A stretch of DNA of 64,000 bases from Acidimicrobiia bacterium (GCA_026002975.1 BPGJ01000010.1:1-64000); one strand, 5' to 3'; shown: positions 16,486 through 25,101, counted from the first letter of the stretch. Program-made: numbers and translations. The notes: generated by a model not told the origin, from the sequence alone.

Positions 16486-17000
16486 GAATCCCCGGGCTCG
16501 TCCGGATTGGCTCCCGGGTCGAGGAAGTCCTCCACCGTGAGGTCTTCCAGCATCTCACGGAAGCGCTGGATCTCGGCTTCTTCGTCCTCTTCACGGATCT
16601 CGATGCCCGCCTCGTCCAGCACCGACGGGTTGGCGAACACCGGGGCGCCGGTCCGCACCGACAGGGCGATCGCGTCGGAGGGCCTCGACGAAACCGACAC
16701 CTCCCGGCCGTCGATCTCCAACACCAGGTCGGCGTAGAACACGTTGTCTCTGAGTTCGGTGACGACGACCCGGACCACTCGGGCTCCCAGAGCTTCGATC
16801 ACCGAGGTGAGCAGGTCGTGGGTCAGCGGGCGGGGTGGCTTGACCCCCTCCATCGCCGACGAGATCGCCATGGCCTCGACCGGGCCCACCCAGATGGGGA
16901 GGAACCGCTCACCGGTCTGCTCGCGGAGCAGCACGATCGGGGTGTTGGAGGGAAGTTCCACCCTCACTCCGGTCACGTCCATGGGCACACCGGCGTCCAT
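16482..17000 (-). CDS. DUF151 bifunctional-nuclease-family protein (Rv1829-like)
   Basis: A 172-residue DUF151 protein: MDVTGVRVELPSNTPIVLLRE, FLPIWVGPVEAMAIS, then RPLTHDLLTSVIEALGA and SSRPSDAIALSVR, which are the conserved family blocks. The C-terminal 45 residues are acidic (EIREEDEEAEIQ). Family members have been linked to nuclease activity and, in mycobacteria, are encoded next to GarA and MerR genes as here. ATG 17000 lies 7 nt after TAACCT; a second ATG at 16982 is possible. It is co-transcribed with the K+ channel. Confidence 0.88.
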   Translation of the reverse strand: MDAGVPMDVTGVRVELPSNTPIVLLREQTGERFLPIWVGPVEAMAISSAMEGVKPPRPLTHDLLTSVIEALGARVVRVVVTELRDNVFYADLVLEIDGREVSVSSRPSDAIALSVRTGAPVFANPSVLDEAGIEIREEDEEAEIQRFREMLEDLTVEDFLDPGANPDEPGDS

Positions 17001-17007
17001 GCAACGA

Positions 17008-17013
17008 AGGTTA
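17008..17013 (-). promoter_or_regulatory. -10 hexamer TAACCT abutting the hpt stop codon
   Basis: TAACCT directly follows the hpt TGA and stands 7 nt before the DUF151 ATG at 17000, giving DUF151 its own probable leaderless transcript inside the gene cluster. Confidence 0.5.
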
Positions 17014-17580
17014 TCAGCCGACCCGGTGCACCAACCGGGCCAGCCGAAGAGGATCCTCGGTGAAGGCGGGCAGGTCGAGCACCACCCAGAGGGACGGAAG
17101 GTTCCTGTACCGGCCGGCGAAGTCGAGCCCGTAGCCGACCAGGAACTCGTCACCGACCTCGAAGCCACGATATTCCAGGGGTACGTCGACCAGTCGGCGA
17201 CTCGTCTTGTCGAGCAACGCCACCGCGGCCAGGGAGGCGGGTTCCCGCTCCTCGAGGAGCCGCCGGAGCACGGTGAGGGTCAGGCCGGTGTCGACGATGT
17301 CCTCGACCAGGATCACGTCTCGACCCACCAGCGGAGTGGCGGTGTCGGTTGCGATCCGGATCCGGCCCCCTTCGCCGAAGCGGTTGAGCAGCAGGAAGTC
17401 GACCTCCACCTCCAGGTCGATCCGTCGCACCAGGTCGGCGAGGAACCACAGAGACCCGGTCAGCACGCCTACCAGGATCGGCGACCGACCCTGATAGTCC
17501 TCCGTTATCGCCCTCCCGAGTTCGGCCACCCGAGCCTGGATCTCCTCGGCGGGGACTACTTCGGCGACGAGGTCAGCCAC
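17014..17580 (-). CDS. hpt: hypoxanthine phosphoribosyltransferase
   Basis: A 188-residue type I phosphoribosyltransferase that salvages hypoxanthine/guanine with PRPP. The PRPP loop VILVEDIVDTGLT is at 89-101, GVLTGSLWFLADL at 38-50, and the purine-specificity region DEFLVGYGLDFAGRYRNLP near the C-terminus. The start overlaps the DD-carboxypeptidase stop by 8 nt (GTGGCTGA), so it is coupled to the upstream gene. It ends the long run that begins at the ABC transporter. Confidence 0.95.
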   Translation of the reverse strand: MADLVAEVVPAEEIQARVAELGRAITEDYQGRSPILVGVLTGSLWFLADLVRRIDLEVEVDFLLLNRFGEGGRIRIATDTATPLVGRDVILVEDIVDTGLTLTVLRRLLEEREPASLAAVALLDKTSRRLVDVPLEYRGFEVGDEFLVGYGLDFAGRYRNLPSLWVVLDLPAFTEDPLRLARLVHRVG

Positions 17581-18586
17581 CTACGGCCTCGATGGTCCAT
17601 CGCCAGGCGTCGCCCAGGTCGGCCAGGGCGGGTTCGACCGGTCGGGGGGCCTCCGCCGCCCGGGTCCAGGCGGGCCCGGTGCTTCCGTCCAGCCCGAGGG
17701 AGACCAGGTGGGCCCACGCCGCCACCGCTCCCGGGGAAGGAACCGGTTGGTCCGCGGTCAGACTCAGGAGCGGGTATGCGGAGAACCCGTGGTCGAGGAG
17801 GGCGGTGGCGTCGCCGAAGTGGTCCGTCGATCCCATCACCACCGCATACAGCCGCCTGCCGTCCCGTTCGGCGGCGGCCACCAGGACCAGCCCCGCCCGG
17901 GAGGTGAAGCCGGTCTTGACCCCGATCGCCCCCGGGTAGTCCCGGAGGAGCCGGTTGGTGGTCTCGGCCACCCGCGGCGCGCCGCTCGGGGAGTCGGGGA
18001 GCCTCACCCGCACCGACGAAACCGCCTGGGCGAACCGGGGGTCGTCCATGGCCGCCAGGGTGAGGCGCAGCAGGTCACGGGCCGAGGAGTAGTGGTCCGG
18101 CGCGTCGAGTCCGTGGGGGTTGGCGAAGTGGGTGTTGGTGAGTCCCAGCTCCTGCGCGGTGCTGTTCATCATCTCGACGAAGCCGTCCACGGTTCCCCCG
18201 ATGTGTTCGGCAACCGCCATCGCGGCGTCGTTGGCGGAACGGACCAGCATCGCCGAGAGGAGCTGCGCCATCGGGAGCCGCTCCCCTGCCACCAGCCCGA
18301 TCTCGGATTCGCCCACGTCGGCTGCCGTCCGGCTGACGGCGACAAGCTCTCCGGGTTCGGAGTGACGGAGCGCCACCAGAGCAGTCATGATCTTGGTGGT
18401 GGAGGCCATGGGTCGACGCTGGTCGGCCTCCTCTTCGGCCAGGACCAGGTCGAAGGTGTCGTCGTAGAGGATCCAGGCTTGGGCGGTCACCGACGGGGTG
18501 GGACGGGATGGGATCGGGTCGGGAGGAGGAGACGCGATCGGCGTCAACCCCACCACCAGCAACAACACCGAGAGGAAGCGGGTCAC
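17573..18586 (-). CDS. D-alanyl-D-alanine carboxypeptidase (penicillin-binding protein, S11)
   Basis: A 337-residue secreted or membrane-anchored peptidase. The signal segment is TRFLSVLLLVVGLTPIAS. The three active-site motifs are S62-TTK, S117-AN and K224-TG, as in DacA/DacB-type enzymes that trim peptidoglycan stem peptides. GTG 18586 overlaps the MerR stop (GTGA). The extra C-terminal 60 residues after the catalytic domain have no clear anchor helix. Confidence 0.92.
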   Translation of the reverse strand: MTRFLSVLLLVVGLTPIASPPPDPIPSRPTPSVTAQAWILYDDTFDLVLAEEEADQRRPMASTTKIMTALVALRHSEPGELVAVSRTAADVGESEIGLVAGERLPMAQLLSAMLVRSANDAAMAVAEHIGGTVDGFVEMMNSTAQELGLTNTHFANPHGLDAPDHYSSARDLLRLTLAAMDDPRFAQAVSSVRVRLPDSPSGAPRVAETTNRLLRDYPGAIGVKTGFTSRAGLVLVAAAERDGRRLYAVVMGSTDHFGDATALLDHGFSAYPLLSLTADQPVPSPGAVAAWAHLVSLGLDGSTGPAWTRAAEAPRPVEPALADLGDAWRWTIEAVGG

Positions 18587-19251
18587 CGCTCGATCAGCCG
18601 CCTCAGCTCCGAGATGAGGATCATCCGGTGGATGGCGAGGAGCGCCTCACCGGCGTCGGACACCATCTGCTCGGCGTGGCGGCGCGCCTCCGGGTTGGTC
18701 ATCTTCAGGAACGGCGCAACCAGCTGGAACACGAGGTCGGCTTCCCGTTCGGCGGCGTGCCGCACCGCCCTGAGGTGTCGAGGTTCGAGACCCAGATCGA
18801 ACAGGCGGCGGGCCTCGGCGGCGATCACCGCCGAACCCTCCTCCAACCGGCCGTCCTCCTCGGAGAGCACGCCGTGGGCGATCAGCTCGTCGAGGCGGCG
18901 CCGGGGTAACCCGCTACGTCTGAGCACCTCGTCCCTCGGTTCGGGTTCTCCCCGCTCCAGCAGACCGGTCGACGGCGGTGGGGCATCTGCGTCCGGATCT
19001 TCTCCCCGTTCCCACAGGGTGAGTTTCGACTTGATCACCTTGAGCGGGAGGAAATGGTCTCGCTGGAGACGGAGGATGTAGCGGAGCCGCTCGATGTCGG
19101 ATGGGCCGAATTGGCGGTAGCCGGATTCGGATCTGGCCGGCGAGAGGAGCCCCTGGGACTCCAGGAACCGCACCTTGCTCACCGTAACGTCGGGAAAGTC
19201 GTCTCTGAGCAGGTCGATGACCTCGCCTATGGTGTAGACCTCGTCAGCCAC
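18583..19251 (-). CDS. MerR-family regulator, Rv1828-like
   Basis: A 222-residue protein with an N-terminal MerR winged helix (YTIGEVIDLLRDDFPDVTVSKVRFLESQGLL, ESGYRQFGPSDIERLRYIL) and a longer helical C-terminal half rich in Glu/Arg/Leu (about 100-222). Family members of this type sit immediately beside garA in mycobacteria, as here. The start overlaps the FHA gene stop by 8 nt (GTGGCTGA). The effector is unknown. Confidence 0.9.
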   Translation of the reverse strand: MADEVYTIGEVIDLLRDDFPDVTVSKVRFLESQGLLSPARSESGYRQFGPSDIERLRYILRLQRDHFLPLKVIKSKLTLWERGEDPDADAPPPSTGLLERGEPEPRDEVLRRSGLPRRRLDELIAHGVLSEEDGRLEEGSAVIAAEARRLFDLGLEPRHLRAVRHAAEREADLVFQLVAPFLKMTNPEARRHAEQMVSDAGEALLAIHRMILISELRRLIER

Positions 19252-19696
19252 GGGCCACGATCAGGTGGAAACGTCCGATGAGCACTTCATCGCCGGGATG
19301 GAGCTCGGCTCGATCCACCCGGTCTCCGTTGACGTAGGTGCCGTTGGTGGAACCGGAGTCCTCCACCACCAGCGAGTTGCCGTCCCACGAGAAGCGGCAG
19401 TGGTGCCGGGACACGGTCACGTCGTCGAGGAAGATGTCGGATTCGGGATGTCGGCCGACGGTGGTCACCCCGGCGGGCAGGACGAACGCCATCCCGGCCC
19501 GGGGTCCCTTCTCGACCACCAGGGCATATCCCTCGATGCCCTCCAGGTGGGCAGCCCGTTCAGGGCTGATCGCCGGGTGGGGGCGATCCTCGATCGGCAC
19601 GAACGTGACGGTCGGTTCTGTCTCGACGTGGAATCCGCACCCGGGACAGGTGCTGGCCCCCTCGGGTAGTTCGGTCGAGCAGCTGGGGCACCGCAT
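19244..19696 (-). CDS. garA: GarA-like FHA protein with N-terminal zinc ribbon
   Basis: A 150-residue protein. Residues 1-20 form a zinc ribbon (Cys3, Cys6, Cys17, Cys20). A phospho-acceptor-like TEPTVTF follows at 26-32, then an FHA domain with GRHPESD at 81-87, SRHH at 96-99 and STNGT at 116-120, the phosphothreonine-binding residues. In mycobacteria GarA controls 2-oxoglutarate metabolism through phosphorylation of an N-terminal ETTS motif. Here TEPTVT may serve that role, which is inference. The ribbon is not part of the GarA I remember. TAGCAT precedes the ATG by 8 nt. Confidence 0.82.
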   Translation of the reverse strand: MRCPSCSTELPEGASTCPGCGFHVETEPTVTFVPIEDRPHPAISPERAAHLEGIEGYALVVEKGPRAGMAFVLPAGVTTVGRHPESDIFLDDVTVSRHHCRFSWDGNSLVVEDSGSTNGTYVNGDRVDRAELHPGDEVLIGRFHLIVARG

Positions 19697-19704
19697 CTTC
19701 CCCG

Positions 19705-19710
19705 ATGCTA
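19705..19710 (-). promoter_or_regulatory. -10 hexamer TAGCAT containing the gcvH stop codon
   Basis: The first three bases of TAGCAT are the gcvH TAG stop, and the hexamer stands 8 nt before the FHA ATG at 19696. GGGGAAG in the spacer could instead act as a ribosome site. Confidence 0.4.
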
Positions 19711-20088
19711 CTCACGGTCGATCAGCTGCAGATAGGACTCGGCGTCGAGGAGCTGGTCGATCGGGTCGTCGGTCTCCAGTTCGATCAGCCATCCGTCGCC
19801 GTACGGATCCTGGTTGATGAGTTCGGGACGGTCCAAGACCGCTTCGTTCACCGCCACCACCGTCCCCGAAACGGGGGCGTACACCTCCCCCACCGACTTG
19901 GTCGACTCCACCTCGGCGATGACCGCGCCCTTCTCCACCTGGGAACCGGTTTCGGGTAGCTGGACGAAGACCACGTCCCCCAGTTGGTCCTGGGCGTAGT
20001 CGGTGATTCCCATCCTCACCCTCCCGTCCCCGACGGGCAACACCCATTCGTGCTCTTCGGTGTATCGGAACTCTTCGGGGGTTCGCAT
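19708..20088 (-). CDS. gcvH: glycine cleavage system H protein
   Basis: A 126-residue lipoyl carrier. The lipoylated Lys64 lies in ESTKSVGEVYAP; the N-terminal FRYTEEHEWV and GITDYAQDQLGDVVFVQLPE blocks are classic. It shuttles the aminomethyl group between P, T and L proteins. The ATG at 20088 with AAGAGGAG just upstream is chosen because homologues begin near here; a longer frame would run into pgsA. Its position before the FHA gene matches mycobacterial gcvH-garA order. Confidence 0.95.
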   Translation of the reverse strand: MRTPEEFRYTEEHEWVLPVGDGRVRMGITDYAQDQLGDVVFVQLPETGSQVEKGAVIAEVESTKSVGEVYAPVSGTVVAVNEAVLDRPELINQDPYGDGWLIELETDDPIDQLLDAESYLQLIDRE

Positions 20089-20116
20089 CTCCTCTTCTTG
20101 GTCGGTTGACGGCACG

Positions 20117-20656
20117 TTACCGGGTCGGTGCGACGATTTCTCGGCCATACGCCACCGCCACCCACCAGTAGAGGACCAGCCCCACCACCCCGGCTATCCA
20201 GGCCGGGGGTCCGAACAACCACGGCAGGACGTCCCCCTCCACCAGGTAGAAGGCCGGTACCGATCCGTAGAGGAGGAAGGTGGCGGTCTTCCCCAGGGGC
20301 AGCACGTCGACTCGTCTCCCCCGCGACCAGCCGTACAGGGCTCCCGCCGTCACCAGCGCCTCCCTGACCAGCAGAGGCCACGCGATCCACCCCGGCAGCA
20401 CGTCCGCCCAGATGCCGGCCACCACCGCCGAGGCGATCATCAGCCGGTCGGCCAGCGGGTCGAGGAGCTTCCCCAGCTCGGTCACCTGGCCCAGCCGGCG
20501 CGCCAGGTAGCCGTCGACCCAGTCGGTGCCCGCCACCGTCACCACCAGCCAGGCGGCGGCCACCGTCCGTTCCGAGGCCATCAACCACCAGAACACCGCC
20601 ACCGCGGCGACCCGGATCAGGCTGAACAGGTTGGGAACGGTGACGAGCTGGGACAC
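20117..20656 (-). CDS. pgsA: CDP-alcohol phosphatidyltransferase (PgsA-like)
   Basis: A 179-residue integral membrane enzyme with several hydrophobic helices. The CDP-alcohol signature D-x2-DG-x2-AR-x8-G-x3-D-x3-D is complete: Asp45, Asp48-Gly49, Ala52-Arg53, Gly62, Asp66, Asp70. It most likely makes phosphatidylglycerophosphate from CDP-diacylglycerol and glycerol-3-phosphate; another alcohol acceptor cannot be excluded. GTG 20656 follows the upstream ABC gene stop by 4 nt and starts VSQLVTVPNLFSLIR, the usual N-terminus. Confidence 0.88.
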   Translation of the reverse strand: MSQLVTVPNLFSLIRVAAVAVFWWLMASERTVAAAWLVVTVAGTDWVDGYLARRLGQVTELGKLLDPLADRLMIASAVVAGIWADVLPGWIAWPLLVREALVTAGALYGWSRGRRVDVLPLGKTATFLLYGSVPAFYLVEGDVLPWLFGPPAWIAGVVGLVLYWWVAVAYGREIVAPTR

Positions 20657-20660
20657 CGGT

Positions 20661-21677
20661 TCAGCCGGAGCCCTTCTCCACCAGATAACAGGCCACGTAG
20701 TGGCCACCGCCCTTGTCCTCCAGGGGAGGATGCGGATTGGAGTGACAGACGTCGGTCGCCCAGGGGCAGCGTTCCAGGAACCTGCACTGGGCCGGCGGGT
20801 TGATCGCCTTGGAGATCCCGCCTTTGATCTCGACCTGGGGTTTCCGATACCGGGGGTCGGGGACCGGCACCGCGGCCAGTAGCGCCCGGGTGTAGGGGTG
20901 GAGCGGGTTGGCGAGCAGGTCTTCGGTGGGTGCGATCTCGACGATCTTCCCCAGGTACATCACCGCGATCCGGTCGCACATGTATCGGGCCACCGCCAGG
21001 TCGTGGGTGATGTACAGATAGGAGACGTCGAACTCGTCGGCGAGTTTGAGCATCAGGTCCATGATCGAGATCCGGATGCTCACGTCGAGCATCGAAGTGG
21101 GTTCGTCCGCCACCACGAAGGTGGGGTCGAGCACCAGCGCCCGACCGATCGCCACCCGCTGCCGCTGTCCGCCGGAGAGCTCGTGGGGATACCTGAACAG
21201 GAACGCCTCCGGGGGGGTTAGACCCACCAGCTTCAGCATCTCCGCCACGCGTTCCTCCCGTTCGGGGAGGGTGCCGATGTTCTGCACCGCCAGCGGTTCC
21301 GAGATGGTCTCGAACACGGTCCGCCGCGGGTTCATCGACTCGTACGGATCCTGGAAGATCATCTGGACCCGTCGCCGGAACCGCTGCATGTTCTCCTTGG
21401 AGATGTGGGCGATGTCGATCATGTCGGGTTCCCCGCCGTTGGTCCGGTCGGCGAGGAGGATGCGACCCGAGGTGGCGTCGGTCAGCTTGACCAGCATCCG
21501 GCCGGTGGTCGACTTTCCGCAGCCCGACTCCCCGACCAGGCCCAGGCTCTCCCCGGGGGCGATCTCGAAGTCGATGCCGTCGACCGCGTGGACGAACTCG
21601 GTGGGCCGGCGGAACATGTTCCGGGAGATGGGGAACAGCTTGGTGAGCTCCTCCACCTTGACGAGGGGGTGGGTCAT
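20661..21677 (-). CDS. peptide/opine ABC transporter ATP-binding protein (OppF/DppF type)
   Basis: A 338-residue ATPase. Walker A GESGCGKS is at 49-56, ABC signature LSGGQRQRVAIGRAL, Walker B VVADEPTSMLD and H-loop YITHDLAV. The C-terminal CRFLERCPWATDVC is the Cys-rich oligopeptide-transporter tail (oligo_HPY), which can hold a 4Fe-4S cluster in some members. The start forms ATGA with the stop of the partner ATPase gene. It powers uptake with the adjacent permeases. Confidence 0.93.
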   Translation of the reverse strand: MTHPLVKVEELTKLFPISRNMFRRPTEFVHAVDGIDFEIAPGESLGLVGESGCGKSTTGRMLVKLTDATSGRILLADRTNGGEPDMIDIAHISKENMQRFRRRVQMIFQDPYESMNPRRTVFETISEPLAVQNIGTLPEREERVAEMLKLVGLTPPEAFLFRYPHELSGGQRQRVAIGRALVLDPTFVVADEPTSMLDVSIRISIMDLMLKLADEFDVSYLYITHDLAVARYMCDRIAVMYLGKIVEIAPTEDLLANPLHPYTRALLAAVPVPDPRYRKPQVEIKGGISKAINPPAQCRFLERCPWATDVCHSNPHPPLEDKGGGHYVACYLVEKGSG

Positions 21678-22708
21678 CGAGTGAGCCCTCCGAACTCGGG
21701 CACCTGCTCCCAGTGGTAGCAGGCCACGAGATGGCCACCTCCGATGTCCTCCGGGGGTGGCTCGGCGACCGCGCACCGTTCGGTGGCGAAGGGGCAGCGG
21801 GGATGGAAGCGGCAACCCGACGGCGGGTTGAGCAGGTTGGGCGGCTCCCCTTCCAGCGGCGCCAGCCTGCGCCGCGGTCCGGTCACCGACGGTGTCGAGG
21901 ACAGGAGCAGGTAGGTGTAGGGATGCTTCGGGTTGCCGAAGATGTCGACCGTGGGACCGAACTCGACCAGCTTCCCGGCGTACATCACCCCCATCGTGTC
22001 GGTCACTTCGGCGATGACCGCGATGTCGTGAGAGATGTAGATGATCGACATGCCCAGCTCGCGCTGGATCTTCTTCAGCTCCTCGAGGATCTGGTCCTGG
22101 ACGATCACGTCGAGAGCCGTGGTCGGTTCGTCGGCGATGATGATCTTGGGGTCGCAGGCCAGCGCCATGGCGATGACCGCCCGCTGCCGCATACCGCCGG
22201 AGAACTCGTGGGGATAGCGTCCGGCCATCTCGGGTGGGAGCCCCACCAGCCGGAACAGCTGGGCGATCCGTTCGTCGGCTTCGTCGTCTGACAGGCGGGG
22301 CTCGAAGTGCATGTCCATCGCCTCTTTGATCTGGTCGCCCACCTTGTAGACGGGATTCCAGGCGTTCATCGCTCCTTGGAACACCATCGAGATGTCGGAC
22401 CAGCGCCGCCGTCTCATCTGCTCCTCCGAGAGGGAGAGCAGATCGACGCCTTCCAGCCGGATCTCCCCGGACTTGTACTCGGCGTTGTCGGGAAGGAGTC
22501 TGAGCAGAGACATGGCGACCGACGTCTTTCCGCAGCCCGACTCCCCCACCAACCCCAGGGCTTCTCCCTCGTGGAGGGTGAAGGTGACGTCGTCGACCGC
22601 CGAGACCTCACCGGCCTTGGTCCGATAGTGCATGACCAGGTGGTCGACCTCGAGCAGAGGACGGCGGGTCACGGCGGCAGCTCCCCCCGAGGGTCGAGGT
22701 TGGGTCAT
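21674..22708 (-). CDS. peptide/opine ABC transporter ATP-binding protein (OppD/DppD type)
   Basis: A 344-residue ATPase with Walker [24 protein letters not shown] signature, [12 protein letters not shown] Walker B and [11 protein letters not shown]. The C-terminal [14 protein letters not shown] matches the oligopeptide-transporter tail. The ATG overlaps the dppC-type stop (ATGA). A longer open frame upstream runs through the permease gene in another frame and is not used. Confidence 0.93.
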   Translation of the reverse strand: MTQPRPSGGAAAVTRRPLLEVDHLVMHYRTKAGEVSAVDDVTFTLHEGEALGLVGESGCGKTSVAMSLLRLLPDNAEYKSGEIRLEGVDLLSLSEEQMRRRRWSDISMVFQGAMNAWNPVYKVGDQIKEAMDMHFEPRLSDDEADERIAQLFRLVGLPPEMAGRYPHEFSGGMRQRAVIAMALACDPKIIIADEPTTALDVIVQDQILEELKKIQRELGMSIIYISHDIAVIAEVTDTMGVMYAGKLVEFGPTVDIFGNPKHPYTYLLLSSTPSVTGPRRRLAPLEGEPPNLLNPPSGCRFHPRCPFATERCAVAEPPPEDIGGGHLVACYHWEQVPEFGGLTR

Positions 22709-23856
22709 CTCTTCCTCAGCCTCGGGTTGACGACTTCGTCCATGGCCCTGCCCACCAGGAAGAACGCCATGGCGAGCAGCGTGACCGCGACACCCGCCGG
22801 GAACAGCAACCACCAGTACTGGAGTCCCTGCAGCAGGTAGCCCTGGTTGTTGGCCAGCTGCAGCATCAGGCCCCAAGAGGTGCGCACGTTGAGCAGGCCC
22901 AGGAACGACAGGGTCGCTTCGCTCTGGATCGCTCCGGTGACCGTGAACATCATGTAGAGGAAGCTGAGGGGCATCACGTTGGGGATGACGTGGGACACGA
23001 TGATGTGGGTGTTGCTGCCCCCCGCCACCCGGGCCGCGTCGATGTAGGGCTTCACCTTCACCGCCAGGGCCTGAGATTTGAGGACGATGGCCGTCCCTCC
23101 GAATCCCGACAGGATGCCTATCACCACTGCCAGATGCCAGAGCTGGAATTCGAAGATGGCGCCGATCACGATCAGCACCGCCAGGGCGGGGATCATGATC
23201 AGCAGGTCGGCGAGCCGCATGAAGAAGGCGTCGATGGCGCCGCCGAAGTAGGCGGACACCGACCCGACGATGGTGGCGATGACCACGGTGACCACCGCGG
23301 CCAGCATGCCGAGGAAGAAAGCCGCCCGGGCCCCGTGCATGAGCTGGGACATGACGTCTCGACCCAGCGGGTCGGTGCCCAGCCAGTGGCGCGAGTCGGG
23401 TGGGGCCGGCTGGAGGGGAATCTCGACCACGTCGCCGGGTAGAACGTCGTTGGGGATCCGGTTGTCGAGCAGCACCCGGGTGAAGTCGATCTGGGTGGCC
23501 GGATCGGTGATCTCGTTGACCACGGTGAAACGCTGCACCGGCGGGTTGGGTTCGAGGCCGGTGACCGGGTCGTAGATGGCCGGGTTCCAATAGCCGGTAG
23601 CGAAGAAGATCGTCGGCATGACCGCCAGCACCGCGAAGAACGCGATGATCCCCAAGCCGAACCTTCCGATCCGGTTCTCCCAGAACAGCGCCCAGTTGTG
23701 GCGCAGGCTGCGACGGAACAGGATCCAACGGATCGCCCACAGCGACTGCCGTCGCTGAGCCTGCTCCGCCAGCTCGATCGATTCGTCGGCTCCGATCTCG
23801 GCGAGGGTCTGGCCTTCGAGCTGGTCGGTGCGTTCGCTGGTGTCGGTCATCTCCAC
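22705..23856 (-). CDS. peptide/opine ABC transporter permease (OppC/DppC type)
   Basis: A 383-residue membrane protein, longer than the roughly 300 residues usual for DppC. The cytoplasmic N-terminus carries SLRHNWALFWENRIGRFGL, TM1 follows, and then an enlarged extracytoplasmic loop (about 85-170) before the conserved LGTDPLGRDVMSQLMHGAR. The transport domain has the EAA-type loop (AARVAGGSNTHIIVSHVIPNVMP). It pairs with the DppB-type permease. Start ATG 23856. Confidence 0.92.
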   Translation of the reverse strand: MEMTDTSERTDQLEGQTLAEIGADESIELAEQAQRRQSLWAIRWILFRRSLRHNWALFWENRIGRFGLGIIAFFAVLAVMPTIFFATGYWNPAIYDPVTGLEPNPPVQRFTVVNEITDPATQIDFTRVLLDNRIPNDVLPGDVVEIPLQPAPPDSRHWLGTDPLGRDVMSQLMHGARAAFFLGMLAAVVTVVIATIVGSVSAYFGGAIDAFFMRLADLLIMIPALAVLIVIGAIFEFQLWHLAVVIGILSGFGGTAIVLKSQALAVKVKPYIDAARVAGGSNTHIIVSHVIPNVMPLSFLYMMFTVTGAIQSEATLSFLGLLNVRTSWGLMLQLANNQGYLLQGLQYWWLLFPAGVAVTLLAMAFFLVGRAMDEVVNPRLRKR

Positions 23857-23857
23857 C

Positions 23858-25036
23858 TCATCCGTGGGCGGTCACCCTGATCCTCGGGTCGAGGATCCCG
23901 TACAGGAGATCGACGAGGAAATGGCCCACCAGGGCCATCACCCCGATGAACGAGAAGGATGCGATCGCCAGGGGTATGTCTCCCAACGTGACCGAACTGA
24001 CCAGGACTTCCCCCATCCCGGGCCAGGAGAACACGGTCTCGGTGATGATCCCCCCGTCGATCACGGTGGCCACCGCCAGCACCAGCGAGGTGGTCACCGG
24101 GAGTAGAGCTGTGCGGGCTGCGTGCCGATCCCGGACCATGTGTTCGGGCAGACCCTTGGCACGTGCGGTCAGGATGAAGTCCTCCCGCATGGTCTCCAAC
24201 ATCGACGTCCGGGTGAGGAGCATGATCCCCGCGAAGTTGACCAGGGTGAGGGTGAGGACGGGAAGGATCAGGTGGTAGGCGATGTCGGCTGCATAGGGGC
24301 GCATCACCGCACCTTCACGGCCCACCCACCAGTAGCCCAAGAAGGCGACCACCGCCGCCACCGTGCCTGCCCAGGCGACCAGCCTGCGGGGGGTACGGTC
24401 TTTGATCCGCCGTGCCAGGAGGTGGATTCCGAACACGACGACCGAGGTGATGAGGGTCAGCCAGAACATGCGCAGGAACACGTCGTTGGCGGGATACGGA
24501 GCGTTACGCCACTTGTCGGGATCCAGGAACTTGCCGAGAGGGAGCAGCTTGAGCTGAGAAGCGAAGAGCCAGAGCATGATCAGGGCGAACCACGGGTAGA
24601 ACACGGTGTACAGCGCCACCCCGCCCACCGTGATCGCCATCTCGCCCCGCTTCCCCCGCCTCCATGCAAGGTATTTGCCGGCGGCGAAACCCGCCCAGTA
24701 GTAGGTGATCACCGCGGTGAGGAACAGGACGATCGTGCGGGGGAGGCGTTCCTTGATGATGTCCACCACCGGCCGGGGGTACTGGTTGAAGGAGTATCCG
24801 AAGTCGAGTGTGAAGAAGTTCACCATGTAGTCCCGGAACTGGACCAGCATCGGCTTGTCGAGTCCGAGCCGCTCCATCGCGAGTCGGCGGGCCTCAGGGG
24901 GAATGTTGGGGTTGGTCGCGTATTTCTGGGCGACGATGTCCCCAGGAAGGGCGTAGAGGAGGAACCAGGTGGCGGTGAGGAAGACCAGGAACAGGAACGC
25001 CATCTGGACGAGACGGCGCGCGACGTACCTGGTCAT
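23858..25036 (-). CDS. peptide/opine ABC transporter permease (OppB/DppB type)
   Basis: A 392-residue permease, well above the usual 310-340. It starts TRYVARRLVQMAFLFLVFLTATWFLLYALPGD, typical of DppB. The middle holds extra hydrophobic and basic segments (residues about 190-270, including HLLARRIKDRTPRRLVAW and AVVAFLGYWWVG) before the EAA loop TARAKGLPEHMVRDRHAARTALLPV. Substrate is not predictable. It lies 112 nt behind the binding-protein gene, with a strong hairpin between. Confidence 0.92.
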   Translation of the reverse strand: MTRYVARRLVQMAFLFLVFLTATWFLLYALPGDIVAQKYATNPNIPPEARRLAMERLGLDKPMLVQFRDYMVNFFTLDFGYSFNQYPRPVVDIIKERLPRTIVLFLTAVITYYWAGFAAGKYLAWRRGKRGEMAITVGGVALYTVFYPWFALIMLWLFASQLKLLPLGKFLDPDKWRNAPYPANDVFLRMFWLTLITSVVVFGIHLLARRIKDRTPRRLVAWAGTVAAVVAFLGYWWVGREGAVMRPYAADIAYHLILPVLTLTLVNFAGIMLLTRTSMLETMREDFILTARAKGLPEHMVRDRHAARTALLPVTTSLVLAVATVIDGGIITETVFSWPGMGEVLVSSVTLGDIPLAIASFSFIGVMALVGHFLVDLLYGILDPRIRVTAHG

Positions 25037-25090
25037 GCGGTCCTCCTCGGAAGGTCGATGCCGATGATATCGGGACGCTGGTTCTGGGGT

Positions 25091-25101
25091 CGGGTAACCC
25101 G
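25091..25101. repeat. short palindrome CGGGT-A-ACCCG
   Basis: A 5-bp-arm perfect inverted repeat with a one-base centre lies just downstream (minus-strand sense) of the large hairpin in the binding-protein/permease gap. It could extend the RNA structure there. Confidence 0.35.

Noticed and set aside
22709-23740. Long N-terminal extension of the OppD-type ATPase
   Set aside because: The extension runs through the OppC-type permease in another frame; the ATPase begins at the ATGA overlap at 22708.
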